This document shows positions 9,083-18,122 of a stretch of 64,000 nt of DNA, one piece after another. Position numbers and translations under genes: made by a program. How positions within the stretch are numbered: position 1 is the first letter of the stretch; every line of letters starts with the position of its first letter. Source of the stretch: Flectobacillus major DSM 103 (GTDB lineage: Bacteria; Bacteroidota; Bacteroidia; Cytophagales; Spirosomataceae); contig NZ_ATXY01000005.1 of assembly GCF_000427405.1 (NCBI RefSeq), positions 152,926 through 216,925 on the forward strand, written 5' to 3'. The notes under the pieces are model-generated. The model was not told where the DNA came from. It ran no database searches and worked only from the letters and a program-made list of their open reading frames with translations.

Positions 9083-11203
9083 TTACAGCGAAAATGCGAT
9101 ATAGCTATCGCCCTTTTTAGTACCTAATTTTGTACCACCACAAGCTATCACGATATATTGTTTGCCATTGAGTAAATAAGTGCTTGGTGTGGCAAACCCT
9201 GCGGCTGGTAGCTGGGTTTGCCAAAGAATTTCTCCTGTTTTTTTATCAAAAATCCTGAACATACCATCTTTGGTAGCAGCAATAAACAACAACCCACTTG
9301 CAGTAACTACTGGCCCGCCATAGTTTTCAGAACCCGTTGTTGGAATACCTTTGGCCGTGAGTTCGGGATATTCGCCAAAAGGTTTTTGCCAGAGATGTTT
9401 GCCCGTATTAAGGTCAATTGCGGTGAGTGTTCCCCAAGGCGGACGAATACCAGGGTAGCCTTTTGAATCAATAAATTTGTTATATCCATTGAATTGGTAG
9501 GGTATATATGGTGTTTGGGTATTTTTGTTGGTAGCACTTGCTTCGATTTTTTCATCTCCCAACAAAAAAGCTACTAAAGCCTGTCGGTCGGTATTGGATA
9601 AATGACCAAAGCCAGGCATCATTCCTTTTCCCGACGTAATTATTTTGTTAATGTACTCACGGTCATGTTTTTGTGAAATATCTACCAACGACGGATAACC
9701 GCTTTTAGGATTACCTTTTCGTTCTTTACCATGACAAACAGAACAATTATTGCTATAAAGTCTTTGGCCTGCACTTAAATGTGCCAATTCGTCTTCTTTC
9801 GGGGTTTTGCGTAAGCTAAACAGCCACGCCATTTCATTGGCATTGACGTACATAATACCCTCAGGGTCTACTGCTGCCCCGCCCCATTCGGCTCCGCCAT
9901 CGGCACCAGGATATACCAATGTTTCCTTTTGGCTAAGGGGTTTAAATAGACCCTTTTGAGCTGTTTGGATTGTTTTTAATAAAGCTGCCTTATCGTCCGA
10001 ATAAGGGTTTACGTCGGCTTCAGTGATATTTTGTCGAGAAAAAGGAGCTGGTAACATAGGAATAGGCTGCGTAGGCCATGTACTTTCTTCGGGCAGAGTC
10101 GACTTAGGAAATGGCATTTCTTTGATAGGAAACAAGGGTTTTCCCGTTACTCTATCAAAAACAAATACATGCCCTGTTTTGGTTACTTGTGCTACTGCAT
10201 CAATATTTTTACCATTACGTTTAATCGTAATCAAGTTGGGCGGGGCGGGTAAATCTTTGTCCCAAATATCATGATGTACAAACTGAAAATGCCATAATCT
10301 TTTGCCAGTATTGGCATCTAGGGCAATTAAAGAGTTGGCAAAAAGGTTTTGTCCTTTGCGGTTTCCTCCATAAAAATCAGAAGCCGCCGAGCCTGTAGGT
10401 ACATACAAAATACCTCTTTGTCGGTCTATGGCCATACCAGCCCAGTTATTTGCACCACCAACTTCGGTATTTTTATAGGTATCTTTAGGCCAAGTATTAT
10501 ACCCAAATTCGTTGGGGAAGGGAATCGTATGAAAAACCCAAGAGAGCTTGCCTGTTCTTACGTTAAAAGCTTGAATATTCCCTAAGGCTGCATCAGCCCC
10601 TTCTGAAAGGCGTAAAGGCATAATAATATTGTCGCCAAACAAAGTACCAGGGGTATTAGAAACTACAAATTTATTAGCGGCTGTTGCCCCTAATCCTTCT
10701 TTCAAACTTACACGACCGTCATCGCCAAAGGTGTTTATTTTTTGCCCTGTCTTGGCATCGATGGCATAAAGCCATGAACCCAACGCCACCATGATTCTAG
10801 GGGTATCGGTATCGTTTTTGTTGGTACTGGCCCAGTAGGTTACTCCCCGACATGTATTGAGTGACGACCCCCCTGTATTGACAAACTGCCATAGTTCTTT
10901 GCCTGTAGCAGCATTAAGGGCAAATAGCTTGTTGGTAGCTGTAACACCATACAATATCCCATTCACCACAATTGCATTGCATTGTACCTGCCCTGAGTCG
11001 AGTGTGTGGTATTCCCACGCTACTTTTAGCTGGCTAAGGTTGCTTTTATTGATTTGAGTCAAACTTGAATAGTGGTTACGTTCGGGCCCACCCAAATACT
11101 CTGTCCAGCCTGTATTATCAACTTGGGTGGTTGACTGAGGCAAATAGGCAGCTGTTAACAAGGCCATTGTGATAAATGCCAAGAATAAATAGATTTTTTG
11201 CAT
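9083..11203 (-). CDS. Secreted PQQ-dependent quinoprotein dehydrogenase with cytochrome c domain
   Basis: A 706-aa periplasmic quinohaemoprotein. The start is taken at 11203 (MQKIYLF...), which yields a signal peptide ending near AAYLPQ; a start at 11257 would add 18 residues before it. The beta-propeller carries repeated tryptophan-docking-like motifs (GKELWQF, GKLSWVF, GKRLWHFQ, GKHLWQKP, GEILWQT) and GGAEWGGAAVDPEG, as in membrane glucose dehydrogenase-like quinoproteins. A c-type haem motif CSVCH at residues 487-491, with a likely Met ligand in MMPGFG, is inserted before the last blades. It oxidises a sugar or alcohol and passes electrons to its own haem. No PQQ biosynthesis genes are in the window. 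It is divergent from the LysR gene. Confidence 0.9.
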   Translation of the reverse strand: MQKIYLFLAFITMALLTAAYLPQSTTQVDNTGWTEYLGGPERNHYSSLTQINKSNLSQLKVAWEYHTLDSGQVQCNAIVVNGILYGVTATNKLFALNAATGKELWQFVNTGGSSLNTCRGVTYWASTNKNDTDTPRIMVALGSWLYAIDAKTGQKINTFGDDGRVSLKEGLGATAANKFVVSNTPGTLFGDNIIMPLRLSEGADAALGNIQAFNVRTGKLSWVFHTIPFPNEFGYNTWPKDTYKNTEVGGANNWAGMAIDRQRGILYVPTGSAASDFYGGNRKGQNLFANSLIALDANTGKRLWHFQFVHHDIWDKDLPAPPNLITIKRNGKNIDAVAQVTKTGHVFVFDRVTGKPLFPIKEMPFPKSTLPEESTWPTQPIPMLPAPFSRQNITEADVNPYSDDKAALLKTIQTAQKGLFKPLSQKETLVYPGADGGAEWGGAAVDPEGIMYVNANEMAWLFSLRKTPKEDELAHLSAGQRLYSNNCSVCHGKERKGNPKSGYPSLVDISQKHDREYINKIITSGKGMMPGFGHLSNTDRQALVAFLLGDEKIEASATNKNTQTPYIPYQFNGYNKFIDSKGYPGIRPPWGTLTAIDLNTGKHLWQKPFGEYPELTAKGIPTTGSENYGGPVVTASGLLFIAATKDGMFRIFDKKTGEILWQTQLPAAGFATPSTYLLNGKQYIVIACGGTKLGTKKGDSYIAFSL

Positions 11204-11444
11204 ATAGTTATCAGTTTCTGAGGAATGGATTTTATTATTCAAATCAAAAAAGCCCATTGCATAGCTATGGTTGCCAAAATTATATATTTTATTGCTTTAA
11301 TAGTATTTTTCTGTGTGGTAATGATAGCGTTATTCCTGCAAGCACATCATTATGTTTGGTCAAAAACACGCTAGGTAATGAAAATTATGTAGTAAATAAC
11401 TTTATTTTTTGTTGTAATAAATATCAGTATAATGATATATATAA

Positions 11445-11469
11445 TATATTTGCATTATTATAATAATAA
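11445..11469 (+). promoter_or_regulatory. Possible -7 element and inverted repeat upstream of LysR gene
   Basis: TATATTTG (11445-11452) matches the Bacteroidota -7 consensus TAnnTTTG, but no TTG is correctly spaced upstream. An inverted repeat TTATTA-N3-TAATAA (11455-11469) follows directly and could be an autoregulatory site. The region is very AT-rich, so chance matches are likely. Confidence 0.3.
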
Positions 11470-11476
11470 AAATGCT

Positions 11477-12376
11477 ATGATACTGAATTTAGAATGGCTT
11501 CGTACTTTTAAGGCTATTTACGAAACGGGTACTTTGACACAGGCCGCCCAAACCTTATATATTTCACAACCAGGCGTAAGTTTACATTTGAGTTCGCTAG
11601 AGGCTTATACTGGTTATCAGTTATTTGAGCGTTCGGCCAAAAAAATGATTCCTACCGAAAGAGGTAAAGTTTTGTACAACTTTGTACTAGAGCCATTAAG
11701 TAAGTTGGAGGCCGCTGAGCAGTTATTTCACAAAAGTTCTAATACCGATAAAGCTACGATTAGTATTGGCATGTGTTTTGAAACATTCCAGTTTACCCTC
11801 GAAAAATACATTTCATCGCTTAATTTCAATGTCATAATCAAATTTGGCGAATACCCCCAAATGATACATGATTTGGACAAGGGGTTATTGGATTTGATTA
11901 TTACTCCTCAAAAAGATGTTCAGAAAAATTTAGAATTTACGCCTTTTTCTAAAGAAAGAATCGTACTTGTTTGTGGTGCCAAAACAGATACCCAAGCCCT
12001 GGACAAAATGCTGGAACAAGAACAAATACTATCGGCAAAAGATTGGCTCAAGCAACAAATTTGGTATAGTACTGCCGCAGATATGGAACACCAAAAACGG
12101 TTTTGGATTAATAATTTTAAAAGCCACCCCGACTTTAAGCCTAATTATATTGTACCTAATATTAGCTCGATAGTGCGTTGCCTAAGCAATGGATTTGGTT
12201 TTGCGATTGTGCCAGATTTTTTGTGTAGAGACGAAATCAGGTCAGGGGGGCTCAAGTTGGTTTGGGAGGGTAATCCAATTATGGAGAATATCCTATATTT
12301 TGGAAAACGCAAGAAAACACTATTTGCCCATGAAATAGGGCAGGTAGAGCAAATTTTTGAACAAAATGGGTTATAG
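11477..12376 (+). CDS. LysR-family transcriptional regulator
   Basis: A 299-aa LTTR. The start is ATG 11477; upstream in-frame codons (from 11432) encode an AT-rich non-family extension. The winged HTH occupies residues 1-60 (LEWLRTFKAIYETGTLTQAAQ... ISQPGVSLHLSSLE), with the substrate-binding domain from about 90. The LysR gene is divergent from the PQQ dehydrogenase with a 273-bp shared upstream region, the usual arrangement for a regulator and its target. The inducer cannot be deduced. Confidence 0.9.
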   Translation: MILNLEWLRTFKAIYETGTLTQAAQTLYISQPGVSLHLSSLEAYTGYQLFERSAKKMIPTERGKVLYNFVLEPLSKLEAAEQLFHKSSNTDKATISIGMCFETFQFTLEKYISSLNFNVIIKFGEYPQMIHDLDKGLLDLIITPQKDVQKNLEFTPFSKERIVLVCGAKTDTQALDKMLEQEQILSAKDWLKQQIWYSTAADMEHQKRFWINNFKSHPDFKPNYIVPNISSIVRCLSNGFGFAIVPDFLCRDEIRSGGLKLVWEGNPIMENILYFGKRKKTLFAHEIGQVEQIFEQNGL

Positions 12377-12572
12377 ACTGGTAATGAGTCAAAAACTAAG
12401 TGGCAAAATATAGGTAAAATACCACAATAGAATACTTTATGAATAAAGAAGTTTGGGTAAAAGGTGATGAGCTATAATATCAATAGTTATCTTATTGAAC
12501 TGATTATCAGTTTTTAATAATTTAATCTTTCACTCAAACTTTTGCTTAATCATTTAAGTGTAATAAATTGTA

Positions 12573-12580
12573 TATATTTG
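12573..12580 (+). promoter_or_regulatory. Possible -7 element before ECF sigma gene
   Basis: TATATTTG matches TAnnTTTG and lies 33 bp before the proposed TTG start. No well-spaced TTG (-33) was found, so the call is weak. The 237-bp gap from the LysR gene holds no other recognisable feature. Confidence 0.35.
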
Positions 12581-12613
12581 AGATTGAATATTACCATTTG
12601 AATAGACCTCCTT

Positions 12614-13195
12614 TTGACTAAGAAAATATTACATATTGAAGATGAAGTCCTTTGGGAGTTGTTGCGGGCGGGCGACGACACCGCCTACGAAGCCTTGTAT
12701 AGGCGTTATTTCAAAATACTTTACAGTTACGGAAAACGTATTTTTAATGACGAGGATATTCTAAACGATGCTATTCAAGACCTTTTTGTGGACATTTGGC
12801 GAACACGCCATTTGCTCAATCAGGCCGAATCAGTCAAATTTTATTTAATAAGTTCTTTGCGTCGTAGAATTCACCGTTCTACCAAGCTCAATACTTTGCA
12901 GGTAAATGAATGGGAAAATGTACACGAAACCCTATTACCAACCGAAGACTCGCCCGAAATAGATTTTACCAATCAAGAAGATACCGTTATTCAAAAACAA
13001 AAACTCAGTCAATGGCTGAATCAATTACCTACTCGTCAGCACGAAGCCATTGTGCTGAGATTTTTTCATGATTTCAGCTATGCCGAAATTGCCCAAATGC
13101 TTCAAATCAAAGAACAAACTGCCCGAAATCTTGTTCAAAAGGCTTTGATTATTCTACGGTCATTGATTATTCTATTGATTTTCATGGTTTTATAA
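12614..13195 (+). CDS. ECF RNA polymerase sigma-70 factor
   Basis: A 193-aa sigma factor with region 2 (about 20-90, including DAIQDLFVDIWRTR) and region 4 HTH (about 135-185, LPTRQHEAIVLRFFHDFSYAEIAQMLQIKEQTARNLVQ in parts). An in-frame TGA at 12599 and the absence of any ATG before the conserved core leave TTG 12614 as the best start, an uncommon choice. It belongs to the Bacteroidota ECF group that pairs with FecR anti-sigma factors; the next gene is FecR, then SusC with an STN domain and SusD. This is the standard trans-envelope signalling cassette for glycan uptake. Confidence 0.9.
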   Translation: MTKKILHIEDEVLWELLRAGDDTAYEALYRRYFKILYSYGKRIFNDEDILNDAIQDLFVDIWRTRHLLNQAESVKFYLISSLRRRIHRSTKLNTLQVNEWENVHETLLPTEDSPEIDFTNQEDTVIQKQKLSQWLNQLPTRQHEAIVLRFFHDFSYAEIAQMLQIKEQTARNLVQKALIILRSLIILLIFMVL

Positions 13196-13306
13196 AATAT
13201 TTTATATTTTTTATAAAAAAATTCTTCTTAAAGGAGTTAAAATCGACAAAGCATGTCTCTATACAAGTAAGAGCGAAATAGTACAAATATTTCTCTTTTA
13301 TATGAT

Positions 13307-14401
13307 ATGAATTATGCAGATTTTACTCGAAATGATTTTATAGAAGATACTTTTTTTAGGTGTTGGGTTTTTGAGCCAAACCAAGAAACAGAGTTTTTTT
13401 GGCAAAACTTCATGGCCGAATATCCCGAAAAGAAGCAGGATATACTAGCTGCCAAAAACTTATTACTTGCGATTGACCAAGAGGTAAAAAGCGATTTTCC
13501 GACACAAGAACATGAAGATTTAATTTTTGACAGAATCCAAGAACAACTCAACAAACAGGTAGTTTTCTTGAGTCCTCGTTTGGCTATTTGGGTAAAATGG
13601 GCTGTTGCGGCATCGGTGGTATTGGCTATTGCTTTTTGGCAATGGAATACGCCTTTTTGGCAAAACCCCGCTGTTACTTATGAGACAAACCTCCAAAAAT
13701 CTACTTTAACGTTGATCGAGAAAATGAATACTACCAACAAGCCACTTGTAGTAAAGCTGAGCGATGGTAGCACAGTTACCCTAAGTGCCAATAGCAAAAT
13801 AAGCTATCCAGAAGCATTTAATACCTACCCAACTCGTGAAGTGTATTTGAGTGGAGAAGCCTTTTTTGAAGTAGCCAAAAATCCCAAAAAACAGTTTTTG
13901 GTATATGCCAACGAAATGGTAACGAAGGTGTTAGGAACAAGTTTTAGGATTAGGGCGTACCCTCAAGAAAAAGACATTATAGTTCGGGTAAAAACGGGTA
14001 AAGTGTCGGTATTGGCTGTTGCCAACGACAAACAAGCTGACAATCATACGGGGCCTTATCAGGTAGAAGGCGTTTTGCTATTGCCCAACCAGCAGGCCAT
14101 ATTGGTTCGTGAAGAAACCCGTTTGGTAAAGTCGCTAGTCGAAAATCCTGAACTGCTCAAATCGGCCAAGCCATCGTTTGTGTTTACCGACACCAGCGTT
14201 GTTGAAGTGCTTAAAGCTTTGGAAAAAGGATACGGAATAGAAATCGTTTTTGATGAAGATGCGCTAAAAAGCTGTCAATACACAGGCGATTTGTCGAGGG
14301 AATCTTTGTACGAAAAACTGGATGTAATTTGTAAATCAATCGAAGCAAATTACCAGATTTTAGATACAAGCATAGTTGTTTCCTCGAAAGGATGTGAATA
14401 A
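13307..14401 (+). CDS. FecR-family anti-sigma factor
   Basis: A 364-aa inner-membrane regulator. It has an N-terminal cytoplasmic segment (1-90), one transmembrane helix (about 92-113, IWVKWAVAASVVLAIAFW), a FecR domain (about 125-240, with VVKLSDGSTVTLSANSKISYP and VYLSGEAFFEVAKNP-type motifs) and a C-terminal DUF4974/STN-like domain (about 285-355). It would hold the upstream ECF sigma factor inactive until the STN domain of the downstream SusC signals substrate binding. Gene order sigma-FecR-SusC-SusD supports this pairing. Confidence 0.9.
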   Translation: MNYADFTRNDFIEDTFFRCWVFEPNQETEFFWQNFMAEYPEKKQDILAAKNLLLAIDQEVKSDFPTQEHEDLIFDRIQEQLNKQVVFLSPRLAIWVKWAVAASVVLAIAFWQWNTPFWQNPAVTYETNLQKSTLTLIEKMNTTNKPLVVKLSDGSTVTLSANSKISYPEAFNTYPTREVYLSGEAFFEVAKNPKKQFLVYANEMVTKVLGTSFRIRAYPQEKDIIVRVKTGKVSVLAVANDKQADNHTGPYQVEGVLLLPNQQAILVREETRLVKSLVENPELLKSAKPSFVFTDTSVVEVLKALEKGYGIEIVFDEDALKSCQYTGDLSRESLYEKLDVICKSIEANYQILDTSIVVSSKGCE

Positions 14402-14496
14402 AACTACTGATACAATACTTAATAAATACAATGTTTCAACCATAAACCCCAACCCTTGACTATGCAATAAAAAAACTTACGAACATTTTAAATGAA

Positions 14497-14528
14497 GAAG
14501 TCGGCAATGCTCCACCATCACCGACTTC
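14497..14528 (+). other. First leader hairpin before SusC
   Basis: A perfect 8-bp inverted repeat, GAAGTCGG / CCGACTTC, with a 16-nt loop, in the 216-nt space between fecR and susC. It lies directly before a second, terminator-like hairpin. Confidence 0.45.
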
Positions 14529-14533
14529 GGATT

Positions 14534-14585
14534 CCTCTCTTTGCAAATCTCATCTGTTTTTAGACAGATGCAGAGGTAGTTTTTT
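14534..14585 (+). terminator. Terminator-like hairpin in susC leader
   Basis: Outer stem CCTCT / AGAGG and inner stem CATCTG / CAGATG, followed by TAG and T7, only 33 nt before the SusC start. It may terminate the sigma-fecR transcript ahead of a SusC promoter, or act as an attenuator. No clear TAnnTTTG element lies between it and SusC. Confidence 0.55.
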
Positions 14586-14617
14586 GTCAAATTTTCTCTA
14601 AAAAACAAATCAAAAGT

Positions 14618-17600
14618 ATGAAAAAAAATAATACCATCCGTTACTGGGGGGGTAAAATTATGAAATGGACTATAATACATTTATGTATAACTATCGTCTT
14701 TACTAATATTTCATTAGCATTTGATGCATCAGCCCAAGAACTACTCGATCGTCGTATTTCTATAGAAACTATTAATCAGAATATCAACGTGGTACTCTCA
14801 GAAATTGAGAAAAACGTTGATGTAAAATTCTCGTATAGCCCCAACCTTATCAAAGCTTCGAGAAAGGTAACTTTCACAGCCACCAACGATAAGCTGTCGA
14901 CGGTATTGGAGCGGTTGTTGAAGCCTCAAAAAATTAAGTATGAGATTGTTGGACGACAGATAATTCTTAGAAGAGAACTGTCGGAGGTAATCCCAAACGA
15001 AAAAGAAGAAGCGTCAAGCCTCGTCAATATTTTTGAACAAACCCTTACAGGAACAGTAACCGACGAAAGTGGTATTCCTTTGCCAGGGGTTACTATTTTG
15101 GTAAAAGGTACACAAAAAGGCGTAAACTCAGACAACAACGGGAAGTTTAAAATAACAGTAGCCAACGAAAAGGCAGTATTGGTATTTTCGTTTGTGGGCT
15201 ATATTGCCCAAGAAATAGAAGTAGGTACTAAAACCACAATTAATATTTCTTTGAAAGCCGACAACAAAGCCCTTGAGGAAGTTGTCGTGGTAGGTTATGG
15301 TACAAAAAGCCGCAAAGATGTAACAGGTTCTATTGCTTCGATTAGTACACAAGACATTAAAGATATGCCTGTAACCAATGTTGCAGAAGGTATGGCTGGA
15401 AAAATGCCTGGGGTTTTGATACAACAAACTACAGGTGCTCCGGGCAATAGCCCCTCAATCAAAATTCGGGGGTTTGGGTCTATTAGTGCTGGCAATGGCC
15501 CATTGATTGTGGTTGATGGTCAGCCTCTTAGCTCAGGAGACCTGAATAATGGAAGTGGCCTAAACCTGATGAATCCCAACGATATAGAAAGTGTTGATGT
15601 GCTGAAAGATGCTTCTGCAACGGCTATTTTTGGGTCGAGAGGAGCCAATGGGGTAATGATGATAACCACCAAGCGAGGCAAAGCTGGTAGAAGTCGTATC
15701 AATTTTGACTTTTACACGGGTGTACAGCAAATCAGCAAAAAAATGGATATGCTCAATGCACAGCAGTTTGCCGAATTTAGTAAAGATGCTGCCAATAATG
15801 CCTATTTAGAGCGAGTAGCGGGTGCTTTGGTAACAGACCCCAACAGTGTTCGTCCTGCTGGTGGCCGTTATCGTTATCCAAGAGGCGAATTTGCGGGTAT
15901 TAATTTTGACAACCCCGCCAGCTTAACTTCATACGATTATCAGAGCCTTATTTTTCGTCAAGCTCCTATTAGTAACTATCAGTTATCGGGTTCGGGTGGC
16001 TCTGAAAAGGTACAATATATGGTTTCTGGCAACTTCCTTACTCAAGATGGCATTATCAATACATCGGGCTTAAAGCGTTATACTTTTCGCTCAAATATAG
16101 ATGCTCAGTTGTCGCCTAAGTTAAAAGTAGGAATGAGTATGAGCCCTTCATTTACAACCGAGCGTCGGGTCAATTCAGATGGTCACTGGGCCAACAACGG
16201 TGTTATTAATGCGGCATTGTCACAAGCTCCTATTATTTCTATTTATCAGGCCGACGGCGTAACCTATAATTCGCAGGCATCTATTGCAGGAGCTTACGAC
16301 TGGGCAGGTGTAACCAACCCAGTAGCCAATATTACCGAACTCGACAATACAGCCAATACATTGAGGTTGCTTGGTAATGCTTATGCCGAGTTGGCTATTT
16401 GGAAAAGCCTCAAATACCGTGGAAGTATAGGCGGTGATTTTAACTATTTCCGTCAAAATCAATTTCAAACTTCGGCTCTTCCACTCAACCAATTGTTGCC
16501 ACCTAATGCCAATTCGGCCTCGTCGACTACCAGCCAGAATATCAACTGGGTAACAAGCCATACATTGAGCTATAACTTTGATATAAACAAAGATCATCAT
16601 TTTGATGCTTTGGTAGGCTTGGAAGCACAGAAAAATGATTTTGAAAGTAATAGGGTCAATGCCAATAAGTTTCCTAACGACCTTGTAAGGACACTCAATG
16701 CTGGGGTTATTATTGGAGGTAGCTCATTAAAAGAACAATGGTCGTTGGCTTCGTATTTTGGGCGTATTGGGTATACTTACAAAGACAAATATCTTTTCAA
16801 TGGCTCTATTCGTCAGGATGGCTCTTCTCGTTTTGGTGTTAATCAACGCAATGGTATTTTTCCTTCGGCCTCGGTAGGTTGGCGAATAAGCGAAGAGTCT
16901 TTCTTGAAAAATAGTAATGTTATTTCGGATATGAAATTCAAAGCTAGTTACGGATTGGCAGGTAACAACGCTTTTAATAATTATGGCTCGATTGGCCTAT
17001 TGAGTAGTGACAACTATGTTTTTGGCAATAACCTTGTTAATGGCTTGGCTACAACCAGTATCGGTAACGATAATTTGACATGGGAAAAAAGCCGCCAAAC
17101 CGACATAGGCTTAGAGCTGGGTTTGTTGAAAAGACGTATCTTTTTGACCATAGATTATTACTCTCGTATTACTACCGACTTGTTGCTATCGGTGCAAGTA
17201 CCCACTCTTACGGGTTTTTCTACGGCTAGTCGCAATATCGGTAAAGTTGAAAATAAGGGAATGGAGTTTGGCTTAGTAACTCGCAATATTACTGGCGAAT
17301 TTCAGTGGAGTACCGATTTTAATGTGTCGTTCAACCGAAACAAAGTGCTAGCCTTAGGGCCAACAGGCGATGCGATTCGCAGTGGGTCGGGTGTTGGCGA
17401 AACCAATATTACCGTTATTGGAAAGCCACTTGGTAATTTTTATGGGTTCAAACAGCTCGGTGTATTTAAAGACCAAGCCGATTTGGATAGCTACCCACAC
17501 GAAGCAACGGCTCGCCCTGGCGATGTGAAGTTTGAAGATGTGAATGGCGATGGAAAAATCAATGCCGATGACCGTACCATTATTGGTAATAACCAACCCG

Positions 17601-18100
17601 ATTTTATTTATGGTATGACCAATACCTTTTCATTCAAAGGCATCGACATAGGTATTTCGGTACAAGGAATACAAGGTGGACAAATCCTCAACTTGAGTCG
17701 CCGATTTATCGAAAACCTCGAAGGAAGTCAAAATCAGCTTACTACGGTCTTGAACCGCTGGCGTTCGCCTCAAGACCCAGGCAATGGTGTTGTACCACGT
17801 GCCAACCAACGCACTACGGGTAATAGCAATGCTATTTCGAGCAGATGGGTAGAAAGTGCCAGTTATTTCCGTATCAGAAATATTACGATAGGATATAACA
17901 TTCCTAAAAAATTGATTGAACGTGTCAAAATCCAAAGCCTTCGTTTATATGGTGGTGTTCAAAACGCCTTTACTTCAACCAAATATTTAGGATATAACCC
18001 CGAAGTAAGTGGCTACGAAAATGCCCTTACTGGTGGTGTCGATTACGGCTCGTATCCTTTGGCTCGTACCTATACGATTGGTTTAAATATTGGTTTTTAA
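14618..18100 (+). CDS. SusC/RagA TonB-linked outer membrane protein with STN signalling domain
   Basis: A 1160-aa outer-membrane importer. After the signal sequence (to about residue 40, ...FDASAQ) it carries a secretin/TonB N-terminal (STN) domain (about 47-115), a carboxypeptidase-regulatory-like domain (about 141-213), the SusC signature EVVVVGYGTKSRKDVTGS (221-238), a plug and a large barrel ending in a beta-strand with terminal Phe. The STN domain is the hallmark of SusC proteins that signal through FecR and an ECF sigma factor, both encoded just upstream. SusD follows 22 bp later. Sulfur content is ordinary (about 16 Met), unlike the two SusC proteins further right. Confidence 0.95.
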   Translation: MKKNNTIRYWGGKIMKWTIIHLCITIVFTNISLAFDASAQELLDRRISIETINQNINVVLSEIEKNVDVKFSYSPNLIKASRKVTFTATNDKLSTVLERLLKPQKIKYEIVGRQIILRRELSEVIPNEKEEASSLVNIFEQTLTGTVTDESGIPLPGVTILVKGTQKGVNSDNNGKFKITVANEKAVLVFSFVGYIAQEIEVGTKTTINISLKADNKALEEVVVVGYGTKSRKDVTGSIASISTQDIKDMPVTNVAEGMAGKMPGVLIQQTTGAPGNSPSIKIRGFGSISAGNGPLIVVDGQPLSSGDLNNGSGLNLMNPNDIESVDVLKDASATAIFGSRGANGVMMITTKRGKAGRSRINFDFYTGVQQISKKMDMLNAQQFAEFSKDAANNAYLERVAGALVTDPNSVRPAGGRYRYPRGEFAGINFDNPASLTSYDYQSLIFRQAPISNYQLSGSGGSEKVQYMVSGNFLTQDGIINTSGLKRYTFRSNIDAQLSPKLKVGMSMSPSFTTERRVNSDGHWANNGVINAALSQAPIISIYQADGVTYNSQASIAGAYDWAGVTNPVANITELDNTANTLRLLGNAYAELAIWKSLKYRGSIGGDFNYFRQNQFQTSALPLNQLLPPNANSASSTTSQNINWVTSHTLSYNFDINKDHHFDALVGLEAQKNDFESNRVNANKFPNDLVRTLNAGVIIGGSSLKEQWSLASYFGRIGYTYKDKYLFNGSIRQDGSSRFGVNQRNGIFPSASVGWRISEESFLKNSNVISDMKFKASYGLAGNNAFNNYGSIGLLSSDNYVFGNNLVNGLATTSIGNDNLTWEKSRQTDIGLELGLLKRRIFLTIDYYSRITTDLLLSVQVPTLTGFSTASRNIGKVENKGMEFGLVTRNITGEFQWSTDFNVSFNRNKVLALGPTGDAIRSGSGVGETNITVIGKPLGNFYGFKQLGVFKDQADLDSYPHEATARPGDVKFEDVNGDGKINADDRTIIGNNQPDFIYGMTNTFSFKGIDIGISVQGIQGGQILNLSRRFIENLEGSQNQLTTVLNRWRSPQDPGNGVVPRANQRTTGNSNAISSRWVESASYFRIRNITIGYNIPKKLIERVKIQSLRLYGGVQNAFTSTKYLGYNPEVSGYENALTGGVDYGSYPLARTYTIGLNIGF

Positions 18101-18122
18101 TCAAATATAAAACGGTAAAATA

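Noticed and set aside
11176..11463. 95-aa frame in the PQQ dehydrogenase/LysR gap
   Set aside because: It overlaps the start of the dehydrogenase on the other strand and the LysR promoter region; composition is not protein-like.
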